14,613 nt of DNA from positions 1 to 14,613 of the forward strand of contig CAYYZY010000196.1 of the NCBI GenBank assembly GCA_964475955.1. Direction: 5' to 3'. The stretch comes from DATKZH01 sp964475955 (GTDB lineage: Bacteria > Planctomycetota > Planctomycetia > Pirellulales > Thermoguttaceae). The notes beneath the pieces are model-generated. The model saw nothing but the letters and a program-made list of their open reading frames with translations. It was not told the DNA's origin and made no database searches. Shown in pieces: positions 1-7,047 of this stretch (within the stretch, counting starts at the first letter, position 1; the number at the start of each line of letters is the position of its first letter). A program made the position numbers and the translations under genes.

Positions 1-40
1 AGACGGTGGGATAGCGGGCACCCTCAAGGCGCACGGTGAT

Positions 41-1135
41 TTAGCCCGCCAGCCGCGTGCCCGGTTGGGCCGGCGCGTCGGCGAAGACGCGCACGTTTCG
101 CGGCGTGACGAACACCCGGCTGCCGACGGCGATTGTCTCCGAGCGGTAGCACTCCTGGGAGACTTCGGCCTGGAGGTGCTCGCCCGATTCGGCCTCCAGC
201 TCGAGACGCACGTTGGGGCCCGCCGAATGGACGTGCGTCACCGTCGCCCGAAAGCTCGGATGGCCGTTGCGCTCCGTGCCGACCTGGAAATCGTGGGGGC
301 GCACGAAGACTTTGACCGGGCGGGTGGTCTGCGGGGCGACGTCGGGCGAGTCGCACGAGAGCGTGGCGAAGTGGACCTTCCCGTCCTCGACGCGCCCGTG
401 AAAGAAGTTGACCTGCCCCAGGAAGTTCATCACGAACTCCGTGCCGGGCAGGTGGAACACGTCGTTGGGCGTTCCCACCTGCTCGATCCGACCGCGGTTC
501 ATCACGGCCACCCGATCGGCAAGCTCCAGCGCCTCGTCCTGGTCGTGGGTGACGAACACGCTCGTGACGTGGATCTCATCGTGCAGGCGGCGGAGCCACC
601 GGCGCAGCTCCTGGCGCACCTTGGCGTCGAGCGCCCCGAACGGTTCGTCCAGCAGCAGCACCTTGGGCTCGATCGCCAGCGCCCGGGCCAACGCCACGCG
701 CTGCCGCTGCCCGCCCGAAAGCTGCCGCGGATAGCGCCCGGCCAAGTCCTCCAGTTGGATCAGGCGCAGAAGCTGGTGCGCCTTCCCGCGGATGGCGGCT
801 TTCGAGGGGCGCGATCGTCGCGGGCGCACGCGCAGCCCGAACGCGATGTTTTCCAGCACGGTCATGTGGCGGAACAAGGCGTAGTGCTGGAAGACGAAGC
901 CGACGCGGCGCTCGCCGACGCGCCGCCGGGCGACGTCCTCCTCGTCGAACAGCACGGCGCCGCTTCCGGCGTCGGGCTGCTCCAGGCCCGCGATGATCCG
1001 AAGCAGCGTCGTCTTGCCCGAGCCGGAAGGCCCCAACAGGGCCACCAGTTCGCCGGAGTCGACCGAGAGGCTGACGTCGCGCAGCGCGACGAACCGGCCA
1101 AACGTCTTCGTGATGTTCGTCACCCGAATACCCAT
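41..1135 (-). CDS. cysA: Sulfate/thiosulfate ABC transporter ATP-binding protein CysA
   Basis: This is the cytoplasmic ATPase that powers sulfate/thiosulfate import with the two permeases encoded upstream. The 364-residue protein has a Walker A (GPSGSGKT, 35-42), a Q-loop glutamine at 83, the signature LSGGQ (139-143), a Walker B (LLLDEP, 160-165) and an H-loop histidine at 197. Residues from about 245 form a C-terminal TOBE-like regulatory extension, typical of the CysA/MalK group and matching its usual length of 340-365. The ATG at 1135 is chosen because GGAAGGG lies 5 nt upstream and the gene starts 2 nt after the cysW stop, which implies translational coupling. It is the last gene of the operon within the window. 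Sulfate rather than another oxyanion is assigned from the neighbouring binding protein, since ATPase sequences alone are poor guides to substrate. Confidence 0.93.
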   Translation of the reverse strand: MGIRVTNITKTFGRFVALRDVSLSVDSGELVALLGPSGSGKTTLLRIIAGLEQPDAGSGAVLFDEEDVARRRVGERRVGFVFQHYALFRHMTVLENIAFGLRVRPRRSRPSKAAIRGKAHQLLRLIQLEDLAGRYPRQLSGGQRQRVALARALAIEPKVLLLDEPFGALDAKVRQELRRWLRRLHDEIHVTSVFVTHDQDEALELADRVAVMNRGRIEQVGTPNDVFHLPGTEFVMNFLGQVNFFHGRVEDGKVHFATLSCDSPDVAPQTTRPVKVFVRPHDFQVGTERNGHPSFRATVTHVHSAGPNVRLELEAESGEHLQAEVSQECYRSETIAVGSRVFVTPRNVRVFADAPAQPGTRLAG

Positions 1136-1137
1136 CG

Positions 1138-2031
1138 CTACCCTTCCGCAACGGAGCTTGCCTCGGCCCGCGCCGCCTGGCGCGCGCCGAGCCACTGGAA
1201 TACCGACTTGAGCACCAACGTGACCACGGCGACCACGGTCAGAAGCGAGGCGACCGCGAAGGCGGCCGCCGTGTTGTAATCGTTGTAGAGCACCTCGACG
1301 TGGAGCGGCATCGTGTTCGTCCGCCCGCGAATGTGACCCGAAACCACCGATACGGCCCCGAACTCGCCCATCGCCCGGGCCGTGCAGAGGATCACGCCGT
1401 AGAGCAGGGCCCACTTCACGTTCGGTAGGGTCACGCGCCAAAACGTTTGCCACCCGCCGGCGCCGAGCACGCAGGCCGCCTCTTCTTCCTCGGTGCCCTG
1501 GGCTTGCACGAGCGGGATCAGCTCCCGCGCGACGAAGGGAAACGTGACGAACATCGTCACCAGCACGATTCCCGGCGTGGCGAAGATGATCGCGACGCCG
1601 TGCTCGGCAAGCCAAGGGCCGAGCCAGCCGTGGCGCCCGAACAAGAGCACGAACGCCAACCCCGAAATCACCGGCGAGACCGCCAGCGGCAGGTCGATGA
1701 GCGTGACCAGCACGCTGGAGCCGGCGAATCGGAACTTGCCGATGGCCCAGGCGGCCGCCACGCCGAAGAGCGTGGTCAGGGGCACGGCGACGGCCACGGT
1801 CAACAGCGTGAGCGTGACGGCCGACAGCGAGTCGGGATCCCCCAGCGCGGCCCCGTAGGCCGCCAGCCCCTTGGCCAGCGCCTGGCCGAACACGGCCACC
1901 AACGGCACGACCAGGAAAGTCGCCAGAAAAGCAAGCGCCACGGCGATCAGCGTCCACCGCAGCAGCGGCCCCTCCGAGTTCGCGCGCCGCGCGCGTCCCG
2001 TCGACGTGTTCAGTGCTGTTGCTCCCGCCAT
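1138..2031 (-). CDS. cysW: Sulfate ABC transporter permease CysW
   Basis: This is one of the two inner-membrane permease subunits of the sulfate importer. The 297-residue protein has about six hydrophobic segments, the first near 24-50 and the last near 256-280. The EAA-type ATPase-contact loop lies at about 182-203, with EEAACVLGAGGWQTFWRVTLP readable there in shortened form (EEAA...LGA...TLP). The segment TARAMGEFGAVSVVSGHIRG (about 217-236) is characteristic of CysW. A longer in-frame start at 2121 exists, but ATG 2031 is preferred: AGGAGAGGAG sits 6 nt upstream, and the extra 30 residues would be translated from repeat DNA. It overlaps nothing and is followed by cysA after 2 nt. The 301-bp gap from cysT is unusual for this operon and is filled with repeats. 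CysW is preferred over CysT by order and by the GHIRG segment; that choice is fairly but not fully certain. Confidence 0.9.
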   Translation of the reverse strand: MAGATALNTSTGRARRANSEGPLLRWTLIAVALAFLATFLVVPLVAVFGQALAKGLAAYGAALGDPDSLSAVTLTLLTVAVAVPLTTLFGVAAAWAIGKFRFAGSSVLVTLIDLPLAVSPVISGLAFVLLFGRHGWLGPWLAEHGVAIIFATPGIVLVTMFVTFPFVARELIPLVQAQGTEEEEAACVLGAGGWQTFWRVTLPNVKWALLYGVILCTARAMGEFGAVSVVSGHIRGRTNTMPLHVEVLYNDYNTAAAFAVASLLTVVAVVTLVLKSVFQWLGARQAARAEASSVAEG

Positions 2032-2037
2032 GCAGAA

Positions 2038-2047
2038 CTCCTCTCCT
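2038..2047 (-). promoter_or_regulatory. Ribosome binding site of cysW
   Basis: On the minus strand AGGAGAGGAG ends 6 nt before ATG 2031. This strong Shine-Dalgarno sequence decides the start over the upstream in-frame ATG at 2121, which lacks a comparable site. Confidence 0.75.
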
Positions 2048-2072
2048 GTACGCGTAACGCTCGTCGCAGGCC

Positions 2073-2109
2073 GTAGGGTGGGGCGAGGTGCGAGACCCAC
2101 GCTACCACG
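2073..2109 (+). repeat. Dispersed GTAGGGTGG...CGAGACCCACG repeat, partial copy 1
   Basis: GTAGGGTGG (2073-2081) is followed by CGAGACCCACG (2091-2101), and CCACGCTAC (2097-2105) is the near reverse complement of the left end (8 of 9). The same CGAGACCCACG core recurs at 2315-2325 and 6368-6378, and inverted at 6395-6405. The copy lies in the 301-bp gap between cysT and cysW, just upstream of the cysW ribosome binding site. It would therefore be transcribed inside the operon mRNA and could fold there. Confidence 0.6.
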
Positions 2110-2125
2110 AAAACCCTTCACACTC

Positions 2126-2173
2126 GTTCCCAGGCTCCGCCTAGGAACGTCCTAACGCGAGGCTCCGCCTCGC
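2126..2173 (+). repeat. Two adjacent hairpins of the GTTCCC-type palindromic repeat
   Basis: The first palindrome spans 2126-2148, with arms GTTCCCAGGC and GCCTAGGAAC around loop TCC (one mismatch). The second spans 2157-2173, with arms GCGAGGC and GCCTCGC around loop TCC (perfect). Both follow the same design as the hairpins at 4433-4580, 10451-10620 and 12264-12379: GC-rich arms around a TCC/TTC/GAA/GGA trinucleotide. They lie between cysT and cysW. The rest of the 2032-2332 gap shows no coding potential and no clear promoter. Confidence 0.65.
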
Positions 2174-2298
2174 CGCAATGCGCGATCCGCACTCATCCTT
2201 CTCAATGTGCTGGGCCGTTGTCATTTGCTTCCAAGTGCAGACGGAGATGGAAGGTGTTTTGGACAGGACGAACAAAATCAAGCAGGATGGAAAGAGCT

Positions 2299-2325
2299 GG
2301 GGTGGATCGAAGCACGAGACCCACG
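2299..2325 (+). repeat. Dispersed GGGTGG...CGAGACCCACG repeat, partial copy 2
   Basis: GGGGTGG at 2299-2305 is followed by CGAGACCCACG at 2315-2325, the same core as at 2091-2101 and 6368-6378. The copy ends 7 bp from the cysT stop codon at 2333-2335, so it occupies the immediate 3' flank of that gene. Confidence 0.5.
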
Positions 2326-2332
2326 CGCGGAC

Positions 2333-3166
2333 TCAACGGTACCTCCGGCTCCGCCCTTGGAGCAGGTTGATCGCCAGCAACAGGGCGAACGACGCGGCCA
2401 GCATCACCACGGCGATCGCTGTCGCCTCGGCGTAGTCGTATTGTTCCAGCTTGGTCACGATCATCAGCGGCGCGATTTCCGTCTTCATCGGCATGTTCCC
2501 GGAGATGAACACCACCGAGCCGTATTCCCCCAGCGCCCGGGCGAGCGCCATGGCGAACCCCGTGAGCAGCGCGGGGAAGATGCTCGGCAGGATCACGCGC
2601 CCGAACGTCTGCCAGCGCGTGGCGCCCAGGCTGGCGGCCGCCTCCTCCAGCTCCGGCTCGATGTCCTCCAGGGCCGGCTGCACGGTGCGCACCACGAAAG
2701 GCAGGCCGATGAACGTGAGCGCGACGACCACCCCCAGCCGCGTGTAGGCCACGTCGACGCCCAGGGGATGGAGCCACCGGCCGATCCAGCCGTTGGGGGC
2801 GTAGATCGAGGTCAACGCGATCCCCGAAACGGCCGTCGGAAGCGCAAACGGCAGGTCGACCATCGCGTCGACCACCTTCTTGCCGGGAAACGCGTAACGG
2901 ACCAGCACCCACGCCACCAGGAGGCCGAACACCGCGTTGACGGAGGCCCCCGCCAGCGACGCGGTGAAGCTGAGCCGGTACGACGCCAGCACCCGGGCGT
3001 CGCTCACCGTGGCCACGAAGCGGTCCCACGGGACGGCCGCCGAGCGAAGCAGCAGGCATCCCAGCGGGATGAGCACGACCAGGCCCAGGTAGGAGAGCGT
3101 CAGGCCCATCGTCAGGCCGAATCCCGGCAGCACGCTCGGCTGCTTCCACGCAATTCTCGCCGTCAT
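2333..3166 (-). CDS. cysT: Sulfate ABC transporter permease CysT (CysU)
   Basis: This is the second inner-membrane permease of the sulfate importer, pairing with CysW. The 277-residue protein has about six transmembrane stretches, the first at 19-42 and the last at 248-269. It has the EAA-loop region at about 174-195 (EEAAASLGATRWQTF) and the CysT-typical ALARALGEYGSVVFISGNMP around 207-226, followed by TEIAPLMI. The start ATG 3166 matches the family N-terminus; GGAG lies about 13 nt upstream, so the ribosome binding site is weak. Upstream in-frame codons belong to the out-of-frame shadow of the binding-protein gene. It follows that gene after 64 nt and precedes cysW after 301 nt. The length is typical (about 275). 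Confidence 0.91.
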   Translation of the reverse strand: MTARIAWKQPSVLPGFGLTMGLTLSYLGLVVLIPLGCLLLRSAAVPWDRFVATVSDARVLASYRLSFTASLAGASVNAVFGLLVAWVLVRYAFPGKKVVDAMVDLPFALPTAVSGIALTSIYAPNGWIGRWLHPLGVDVAYTRLGVVVALTFIGLPFVVRTVQPALEDIEPELEEAAASLGATRWQTFGRVILPSIFPALLTGFAMALARALGEYGSVVFISGNMPMKTEIAPLMIVTKLEQYDYAEATAIAVVMLAASFALLLAINLLQGRSRRYR

Positions 3167-3230
3167 CGTCGAACGCCCGCTCCGGTAGGAAAAGACATGA
3201 GGAAAGCGCGCTCGCCGCTCGTCACGCGCC

Positions 3231-4346
3231 TCACGGCTGGTAGATCTGGTCGAATAGGCCGCCGTCGTCGAAGTGCGTCTTCTGCGCCCGCCGCCAGCCG
3301 CCGAACACGTCGTCGACGCCGAACCGCTCCAGGTCGACGAACCGCTCGAGGTCCTCCTCGTCGGCAAACGACTCGAAGACCGGCCGGTAATAGTGCTTCG
3401 CGGCCAGCGCCTGGCCGGCCGGCGAGTAGAGATATTCGAGGTACGCCCGGGCGACCGTGCGCGTGCCGTGGCGGTCGGCGACCCGGTCGACCAGCGTTAC
3501 CGGCGGCTCGGCGAGGATGCTGATCGAGGGGACGACGACCTCGAACTTTTCGGGCCCCAGCTCGTTGACCGCCAGGAAGGCCTCGTTCTCCCAGGCTAAA
3601 AGCGCGTCGCCGATCCCCCGCTCGACGAAGGTCATCGTCGCGCCCCGGGCCCCCGAGTCGAGTACGGGAACGCGGCGGTACAGCTCGCTGACGAACTGCT
3701 TCGCCCGGGCGTTCGCCTCGGCCGCCTCGTCGGCGTGCTTGGGATCGTCGAGCTTGGCAAAATCGCCCAGCTCCCGCTTCAGCACGTATCCCCACGCGGC
3801 CAGGTAGTTCCATCGGGCGCCGCCGGACGTTTTCGGGTTAGGGGTGACGACCTCCACGTCGGGCCGGACTAGGTCGCCCCAGTCCGCAATGCCCTTGGGG
3901 TTCCCTTTGCGGACCAGGAAGACGATCGTCGACGTATACGGCGCGCTGCGGTTCGGGAGCCGCTGCTGCCACTGCTCGGGCAAGAGGCCGGCCTTTTCGT
4001 GGATCGCGTCGATATCGTAGGCCAGCGCCAGGGTGACGACGTCGGCCTCCAGGCCGTCGATCACCGATCGAGCCTGCTTGCCGGCCCCGCCGTGCGACAT
4101 CCGCACCGTCGCCTCCTGCCCGAAACGTTCGCGCCAGTATTGGGCGAAGGCCCCGTTGTAGTCCTTGTACAGCTCCCGCGTCGGGTCGTACGACACGTTG
4201 AGGATGGTCACGGGTCCGGCGGCCTGCGCGCGCCGTCTTTGCGGGGGTCGGTCGGGCTCGAGGGAGTTGCCGCACCCGCTGGCTAACAACAAGACTTGGC
4301 CCCACAGGGCGGTTGCCGCGAAAGGGCGGCCTGGCGACGAGAGCAT
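3231..4346 (-). CDS. sbp: Sulfate-binding lipoprotein of the ABC importer (Sbp/CysP family)
   Basis: This is the high-affinity extracytoplasmic sulfate receptor that delivers substrate to CysT/CysW. The 371-residue protein begins with a signal segment (about 10-22) ending in LLASGC, so Cys25 is the likely lipidated residue. SYDPTRELY (52-60) and SHGGAGKQARSVIDGL (84-99) are the first family signature. NPKTSGGAR (170-178) matches the second sulfate-binding-protein signature, N-P-K-[ST]-S-G-x-A-R. Start 4346 is fixed by AAGGAG 7 nt upstream (4354-4359). As first gene of the operon it sits directly behind the sigma-54-type promoter at 4405-4420. Family membership is near certain; whether the ligand is sulfate or thiosulfate cannot be told from sequence. 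Confidence 0.93.
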   Translation of the reverse strand: MLSSPGRPFAATALWGQVLLLASGCGNSLEPDRPPQRRRAQAAGPVTILNVSYDPTRELYKDYNGAFAQYWRERFGQEATVRMSHGGAGKQARSVIDGLEADVVTLALAYDIDAIHEKAGLLPEQWQQRLPNRSAPYTSTIVFLVRKGNPKGIADWGDLVRPDVEVVTPNPKTSGGARWNYLAAWGYVLKRELGDFAKLDDPKHADEAAEANARAKQFVSELYRRVPVLDSGARGATMTFVERGIGDALLAWENEAFLAVNELGPEKFEVVVPSISILAEPPVTLVDRVADRHGTRTVARAYLEYLYSPAGQALAAKHYYRPVFESFADEEDLERFVDLERFGVDDVFGGWRRAQKTHFDDGGLFDQIYQP

Positions 4347-4404
4347 GAGACGTCTCCTTCCATGGACGCGGAGTGCGAAGCCAACACGGTCGGGAACCGC
4401 TCGA

Positions 4405-4420
4405 TGCAACTTCCGTGCCG
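4405..4420 (-). promoter_or_regulatory. Sigma-54 (-24/-12) promoter of the sulfate importer operon
   Basis: Read on the minus strand the site is CGGCACGGAAGTTGCA, against the sigma-54 consensus TGGCACG-N4-TTGC(A/T). Eleven of the twelve specified positions match, including the essential GG and GC spaced exactly as required. With the GC placed at -13/-12, transcription would begin near 4394, giving a 5' leader of about 48 nt before the binding-protein start, with a good ribosome binding site. The adjacent divergent gene encodes a sigma-54 activator, which makes a chance match less likely. Its activity is inferred. Confidence 0.75.
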
Positions 4421-4432
4421 TCTTGCTCTCTC

Positions 4433-4580
4433 GTTGCGATGCTTCGCGTCGCAGCGCACGCCCGGACGCTTCGCGTCTCTGGATCGATGGACCCCCGTTC
4501 GTCGTACACCGGTTGCACAGCGCAATTCCGGACGCGAAGCGTCCCCCAGCGCGTTCCCACGCGGAAGCGTGGGAACGATG
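4433..4580 (+). repeat. Composite palindromic repeat, copy A
   Basis: Ordered hairpins are visible: an imperfect palindrome at 4433-4455 around GCTTCGC; GGACGC/GCGTCC around loop GAA at 4530-4544 (perfect 6-bp arms); and GTTCCCACGC/GCGTGGGAAC around loop GGAA at 4553-4576 (perfect 10-bp arms), then GATGG. The same order of modules occurs at 10451-10620 and 12264-12379. The middle part (4456-4529) is diverged or unrelated. The copy lies between the sigma-54 promoter of the importer operon and the palindrome at 4600-4622. Confidence 0.7.
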
Positions 4581-4599
4581 GCGATCCTCCCCAAAAATC

Positions 4600-4622
4600 C
4601 GGACTAGCCCCGGGCTGGTCCG
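4600..4622. promoter_or_regulatory. Candidate activator-binding palindrome (enhancer)
   Basis: The arms CGGACTAGCCC and GGGCTGGTCCG flank a single central C; 10 of 11 arm positions are complementary. The centre is about 217 bp upstream of the predicted start of the importer operon, a plausible distance for an enhancer acting by DNA looping, and 65 bp before the activator gene. A -10-like TATACT at 4628-4633 starts 6 bp after it and points toward the activator, so the same site could mediate autoregulation. It is not a convincing terminator, because the loop is too short and no T-run follows. Confidence 0.45.
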
Positions 4623-4686
4623 TAATATATACTGGGAATGCCGTGCCATATGACGGGCACATCCAGCAAATGTCAAGGGGCCGCCG

Positions 4687-6267
4687 ATGGAGAAGTTTCG
4701 AGTGGTCTTGCTGAACGTCTGGCGCGAGGCGTGCCGGCACATTGAGATCGGCCAGGCGACCGAGACGATCGCCGACATGCTGGTGCCCGAGATGCCCATC
4801 GACCGGGTGCTCGTCGAGCGGATCGACCGCCAGCGATCCTGCCTGGAGACCGTGGCGGCCGGGCGCGCCGACGCCGACGACGCCCTTCGAGGCCACCGCC
4901 CCGAATGCACGACGGCCCAGATGGAGCGGCTGTTGGCTTTTTGTCGCCGGGGCAAGGTGGAGCACCGCCGGGCGCGTTCCGCCCTCGATGGGGTAATGCG
5001 CCTCGTCGTGCCGCCCGGGATCGACGCCGACTTGCTGGCCGGGCCACTGGGCACGGCCGGCCAGTGCGCCGGCGTGCTCCTGCTGCTCGCCAGGCCGCAG
5101 CAGGCGTTCACCGCGCGGCACGCGGCGTTGGCCGAGGTCCTCCTGGAACCGTTCACCGTGGCGCTGGAAAACGACGGCCGGCTGCGCGAGATGGCCGCGC
5201 TGCGGGAGGCGGCCGAGGCCGACAAGCGCTCGCTGCTCGTGCGCCTGGGCCGCGAGAAGCTGGGCGACACCCTGGTCGGGGCCGACTCGGGCCTGCGCGG
5301 CGTGATGGAGCGCGTCGCGCTGGTCGCCGGCTCCGACGTGCCCGTGCTCATCCTGGGGGAGACCGGCACCGGAAAGGAACTCCTCGCCCGGGTGATTCAC
5401 GGCCGGTCGCCCCGCGCGCCGGGCCCGATCCACCGCGTCAACTGCGGGGCGATCCCGCCCGACCTGATCGACTCCGAGCTGTTCGGCCACGAGCGGGGGG
5501 CGTTTACCGGGGCCGTCGAAACGCGCAAGGGCTGGTTCGAGCGGGCCGACGGCGGGACCCTCTTCCTCGACGAAATCGGCGAGCTGCCCCCGGCCGCGCA
5601 GGTGCGCCTGTTGCGCATCCTCCAGGACGGCTGGCTGGAACGCGTCGGGGGCGAACAGCCGATCCACGTCGACGTGCGCATCGTGGCCGCCACGCACCGC
5701 GACCTGGCCCGCATGGTGGCCGAGGGCAAGTTCCGCGAAGACCTGTGGTACCGGATCGCCGTGTTCCCCATGGTGCTGCCGCCCTTGCGCGAGCGGCGTG
5801 AAGACGTCGGCGAACTGGCCGCGCATTTCGCCCGCCGTGCCGCCGTGCGCTTCGGCCTGCCCGTGGCCATGCCCTCGGAGGAAGACACGCGCCTGTTGAA
5901 GTCCTACCCGTGGCCGGGCAACGTGCGCGAGCTGGCCACGGTGGTCAACCGCGCGGCCATTCTCGGCGAGGGTCACGGACTTCGAGTCGCCCAGGCCCTG
6001 GGCGTGGCCACCACGCACCACCGCCCCGCACCCCACGACGACGCGCCCCCCGGCCCGGCCGAGGCGACCCGGCCGCGGCAGGCGCCCATCGCCCCGTTCG
6101 ACACGGCCATCGCTCACCACATCGAGGCGGCCCTGGCGGCCTGCCACGGCCGAATCGAGGGCCCCCGCGGCGCCGCCGCCCTCCTCCAAGTCAATCCCCA
6201 CACCCTCCGCGCCCGAATGCGAAAACTGGGTATCGACTGGGCACGATTCCGCAAGCGCCGCTGCTGA
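4687..6267 (+). CDS. Sigma-54-dependent transcriptional activator, Fis-type HTH
   Basis: This is a bacterial enhancer-binding protein that uses ATP hydrolysis to open sigma-54 promoters. The 526-residue protein has an N-terminal sensory region (about 1-165) that looks GAF-like and lacks a response-regulator receiver pattern. A linker follows, then the AAA+ core: Walker A GETGTGKE (224-231), the sigma-54 contact loop GAFTGA (271-276), Walker B TLFLDE (291-296) and PWPGNVREL (408-416). A proline-rich linker (445-470) leads to the Fis-like helix-turn-helix (about 493-513). ATG 4687 is preceded by AAGGGG at 6 nt. It is divergent from the sulfate importer operon, whose promoter matches sigma-54, so the likely target is that operon. 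The sensed signal is unknown; SfnR of Pseudomonas is a functional parallel for sigma-54 control of sulfur assimilation, and no orthology is claimed. Confidence 0.93.
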   Translation: MEKFRVVLLNVWREACRHIEIGQATETIADMLVPEMPIDRVLVERIDRQRSCLETVAAGRADADDALRGHRPECTTAQMERLLAFCRRGKVEHRRARSALDGVMRLVVPPGIDADLLAGPLGTAGQCAGVLLLLARPQQAFTARHAALAEVLLEPFTVALENDGRLREMAALREAAEADKRSLLVRLGREKLGDTLVGADSGLRGVMERVALVAGSDVPVLILGETGTGKELLARVIHGRSPRAPGPIHRVNCGAIPPDLIDSELFGHERGAFTGAVETRKGWFERADGGTLFLDEIGELPPAAQVRLLRILQDGWLERVGGEQPIHVDVRIVAATHRDLARMVAEGKFREDLWYRIAVFPMVLPPLRERREDVGELAAHFARRAAVRFGLPVAMPSEEDTRLLKSYPWPGNVRELATVVNRAAILGEGHGLRVAQALGVATTHHRPAPHDDAPPGPAEATRPRQAPIAPFDTAIAHHIEAALAACHGRIEGPRGAAALLQVNPHTLRARMRKLGIDWARFRKRRC

Positions 6268-6349
6268 GCTCCAACTCCCGCCAGCCGGCCGACGGCTTGA
6301 CTTCCGACCGAGGAAACCGGAAAACCGCGGACGGCGACGGTGGGCAACC

Positions 6350-6423
6350 GTAGGATGGTTGGGGGGACGAGACCCACGTCGCCGCACGGGAACGCGTGGG
6401 TCTCGTACCTCGACCCGCCCTAC
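6350..6423. repeat. Fold-back repeat with perfect 12-bp inverted arms
   Basis: ACGAGACCCACG (6367-6378) and CGTGGGTCTCGT (6395-6406) are perfect inverted copies separated by 16 nt. The outer ends GTAGGATGG (6350-6358) and CCGCCCTAC (6415-6423) are also nearly inverted. This is the most complete copy of the family whose left half occurs at 2073-2109 and 2299-2325. It lies 82 bp after the activator gene and 113 bp before the sulfatase remnant. The remaining bases of the 6268-6535 gap show nothing recognisable. A non-autonomous mobile repeat and a folded RNA element are both possible. Confidence 0.65.
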
Positions 6424-6535
6424 CTGCTGCGGTTACGGCGCGCGCATCGCAGGACGCAAGACCGGCGCGTAAAGGTCCCCCCTCCACCGCGGCCAACATG
6501 CCTCGCCGGCACGCCTTCGTAGCACCCCGAACTTC

Positions 6536-6850
6536 CAAGGAGACAAGCTGTTCTTGGACCTCGCGCCCGGCAAGGGCCAAGCGGCGGTGGAGTTGTACGA
6601 CCTTCAGGCCGACCCCGGGGAGTCGAAGAACCTGGCCGACGACCCCGCGCTTGCCGAAGAGCGGCGTCGGCTGGAGTCGGCCCTGCACCAGTGGCGCGAG
6701 GAGACCGGCGACCCCTTGCTCGACGCCGCACGGCTGCGCCGCTGGAACGAGACGGCCGCCCGTTGGAAGGCCTCCGCCCCGCGGCTCGATCGCGGCCCGT
6801 ACCCCGACGTCGCCCGGGTCCCGCCGGGCGAGCTGGACCGGCTCGACTGA
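6536..6850 (+). pseudogene. C-terminal remnant of a sulfatase
   Basis: About 105 codons are readable in frame, beginning QGDKLFLDLAPG and continuing through ELYDLQADPGESKNLADD to a TGA at 6848-6850. The pattern K-L-F-L...ELYDL-x-x-DPGE-x-x-NLA is the standard C-terminal part of planctomycete arylsulfatase-family enzymes, followed by the usual charged helix. The catalytic N-terminal two thirds, including the Cys motif and metal ligands, are absent. Upstream, the same frame hits a stop at 6470-6472 with no sulfatase-like sequence before it. A TTG at 6554 preceded distantly by AAGGAG could allow a 98-residue peptide, but a deletion-derived remnant is the simpler reading. It is not similar to the C-terminus of the intact sulfatase at 10680-12137, so it is not a duplicate of that gene. 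Confidence 0.7.
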
Positions 6851-6966
6851 GGCGACGCCTCGCACGGAGGTCGGTCACCGACGCACCGAGAGCCGTCGAA
6901 CGTGCTTACGACGAGCGCGGGCATGGCCCCCAAAGCCCGTCCGCACACGTAACGTGCGAGTTTGGT

Positions 6967-6995
6967 TTGCACGTCGGCTGGGGCTCTGAGATACT
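6967..6995 (+). promoter_or_regulatory. Weak candidate promoter for the NPCBM/dihaem gene
   Basis: TTGCAC (6967-6972) and GATACT (6990-6995) are separated by 17 nt, about 50 nt before the start codon at 7048. Matches to the housekeeping consensus are only moderate. The GGGGCT (6980-6985) and AGCCCC (7002-7007) pair could form a small hairpin overlapping the start region. Nothing else is recognised in 6851-7047. Confidence 0.25.
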
Positions 6996-7047
6996 GGAAA
7001 TAGCCCCTTGTCCATACGATGAACGCCAGGGACGGGAGTGAAGCCCC

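Noticed and set aside
2032..2121. Longer N-terminus for CysW starting at 2121
   Set aside because: The extra 30 residues come from repeat sequence, and the strong ribosome binding site points to ATG 2031.
4633..4648. Second sigma-54-like site on the minus strand (TGGCACGGCATTCCCA)
   Set aside because: The -24 half is perfect but the -12 half reads TCCCA and lacks the essential GC dinucleotide at the right place. The site at 4405-4420 is far better.
3838..6387. Long minus-strand open frame across the activator gene and divergent region
   Set aside because: It is antisense to a clear AAA+ activator, out of frame with the binding protein, and runs through repeat DNA; composition is that of a shadow frame.
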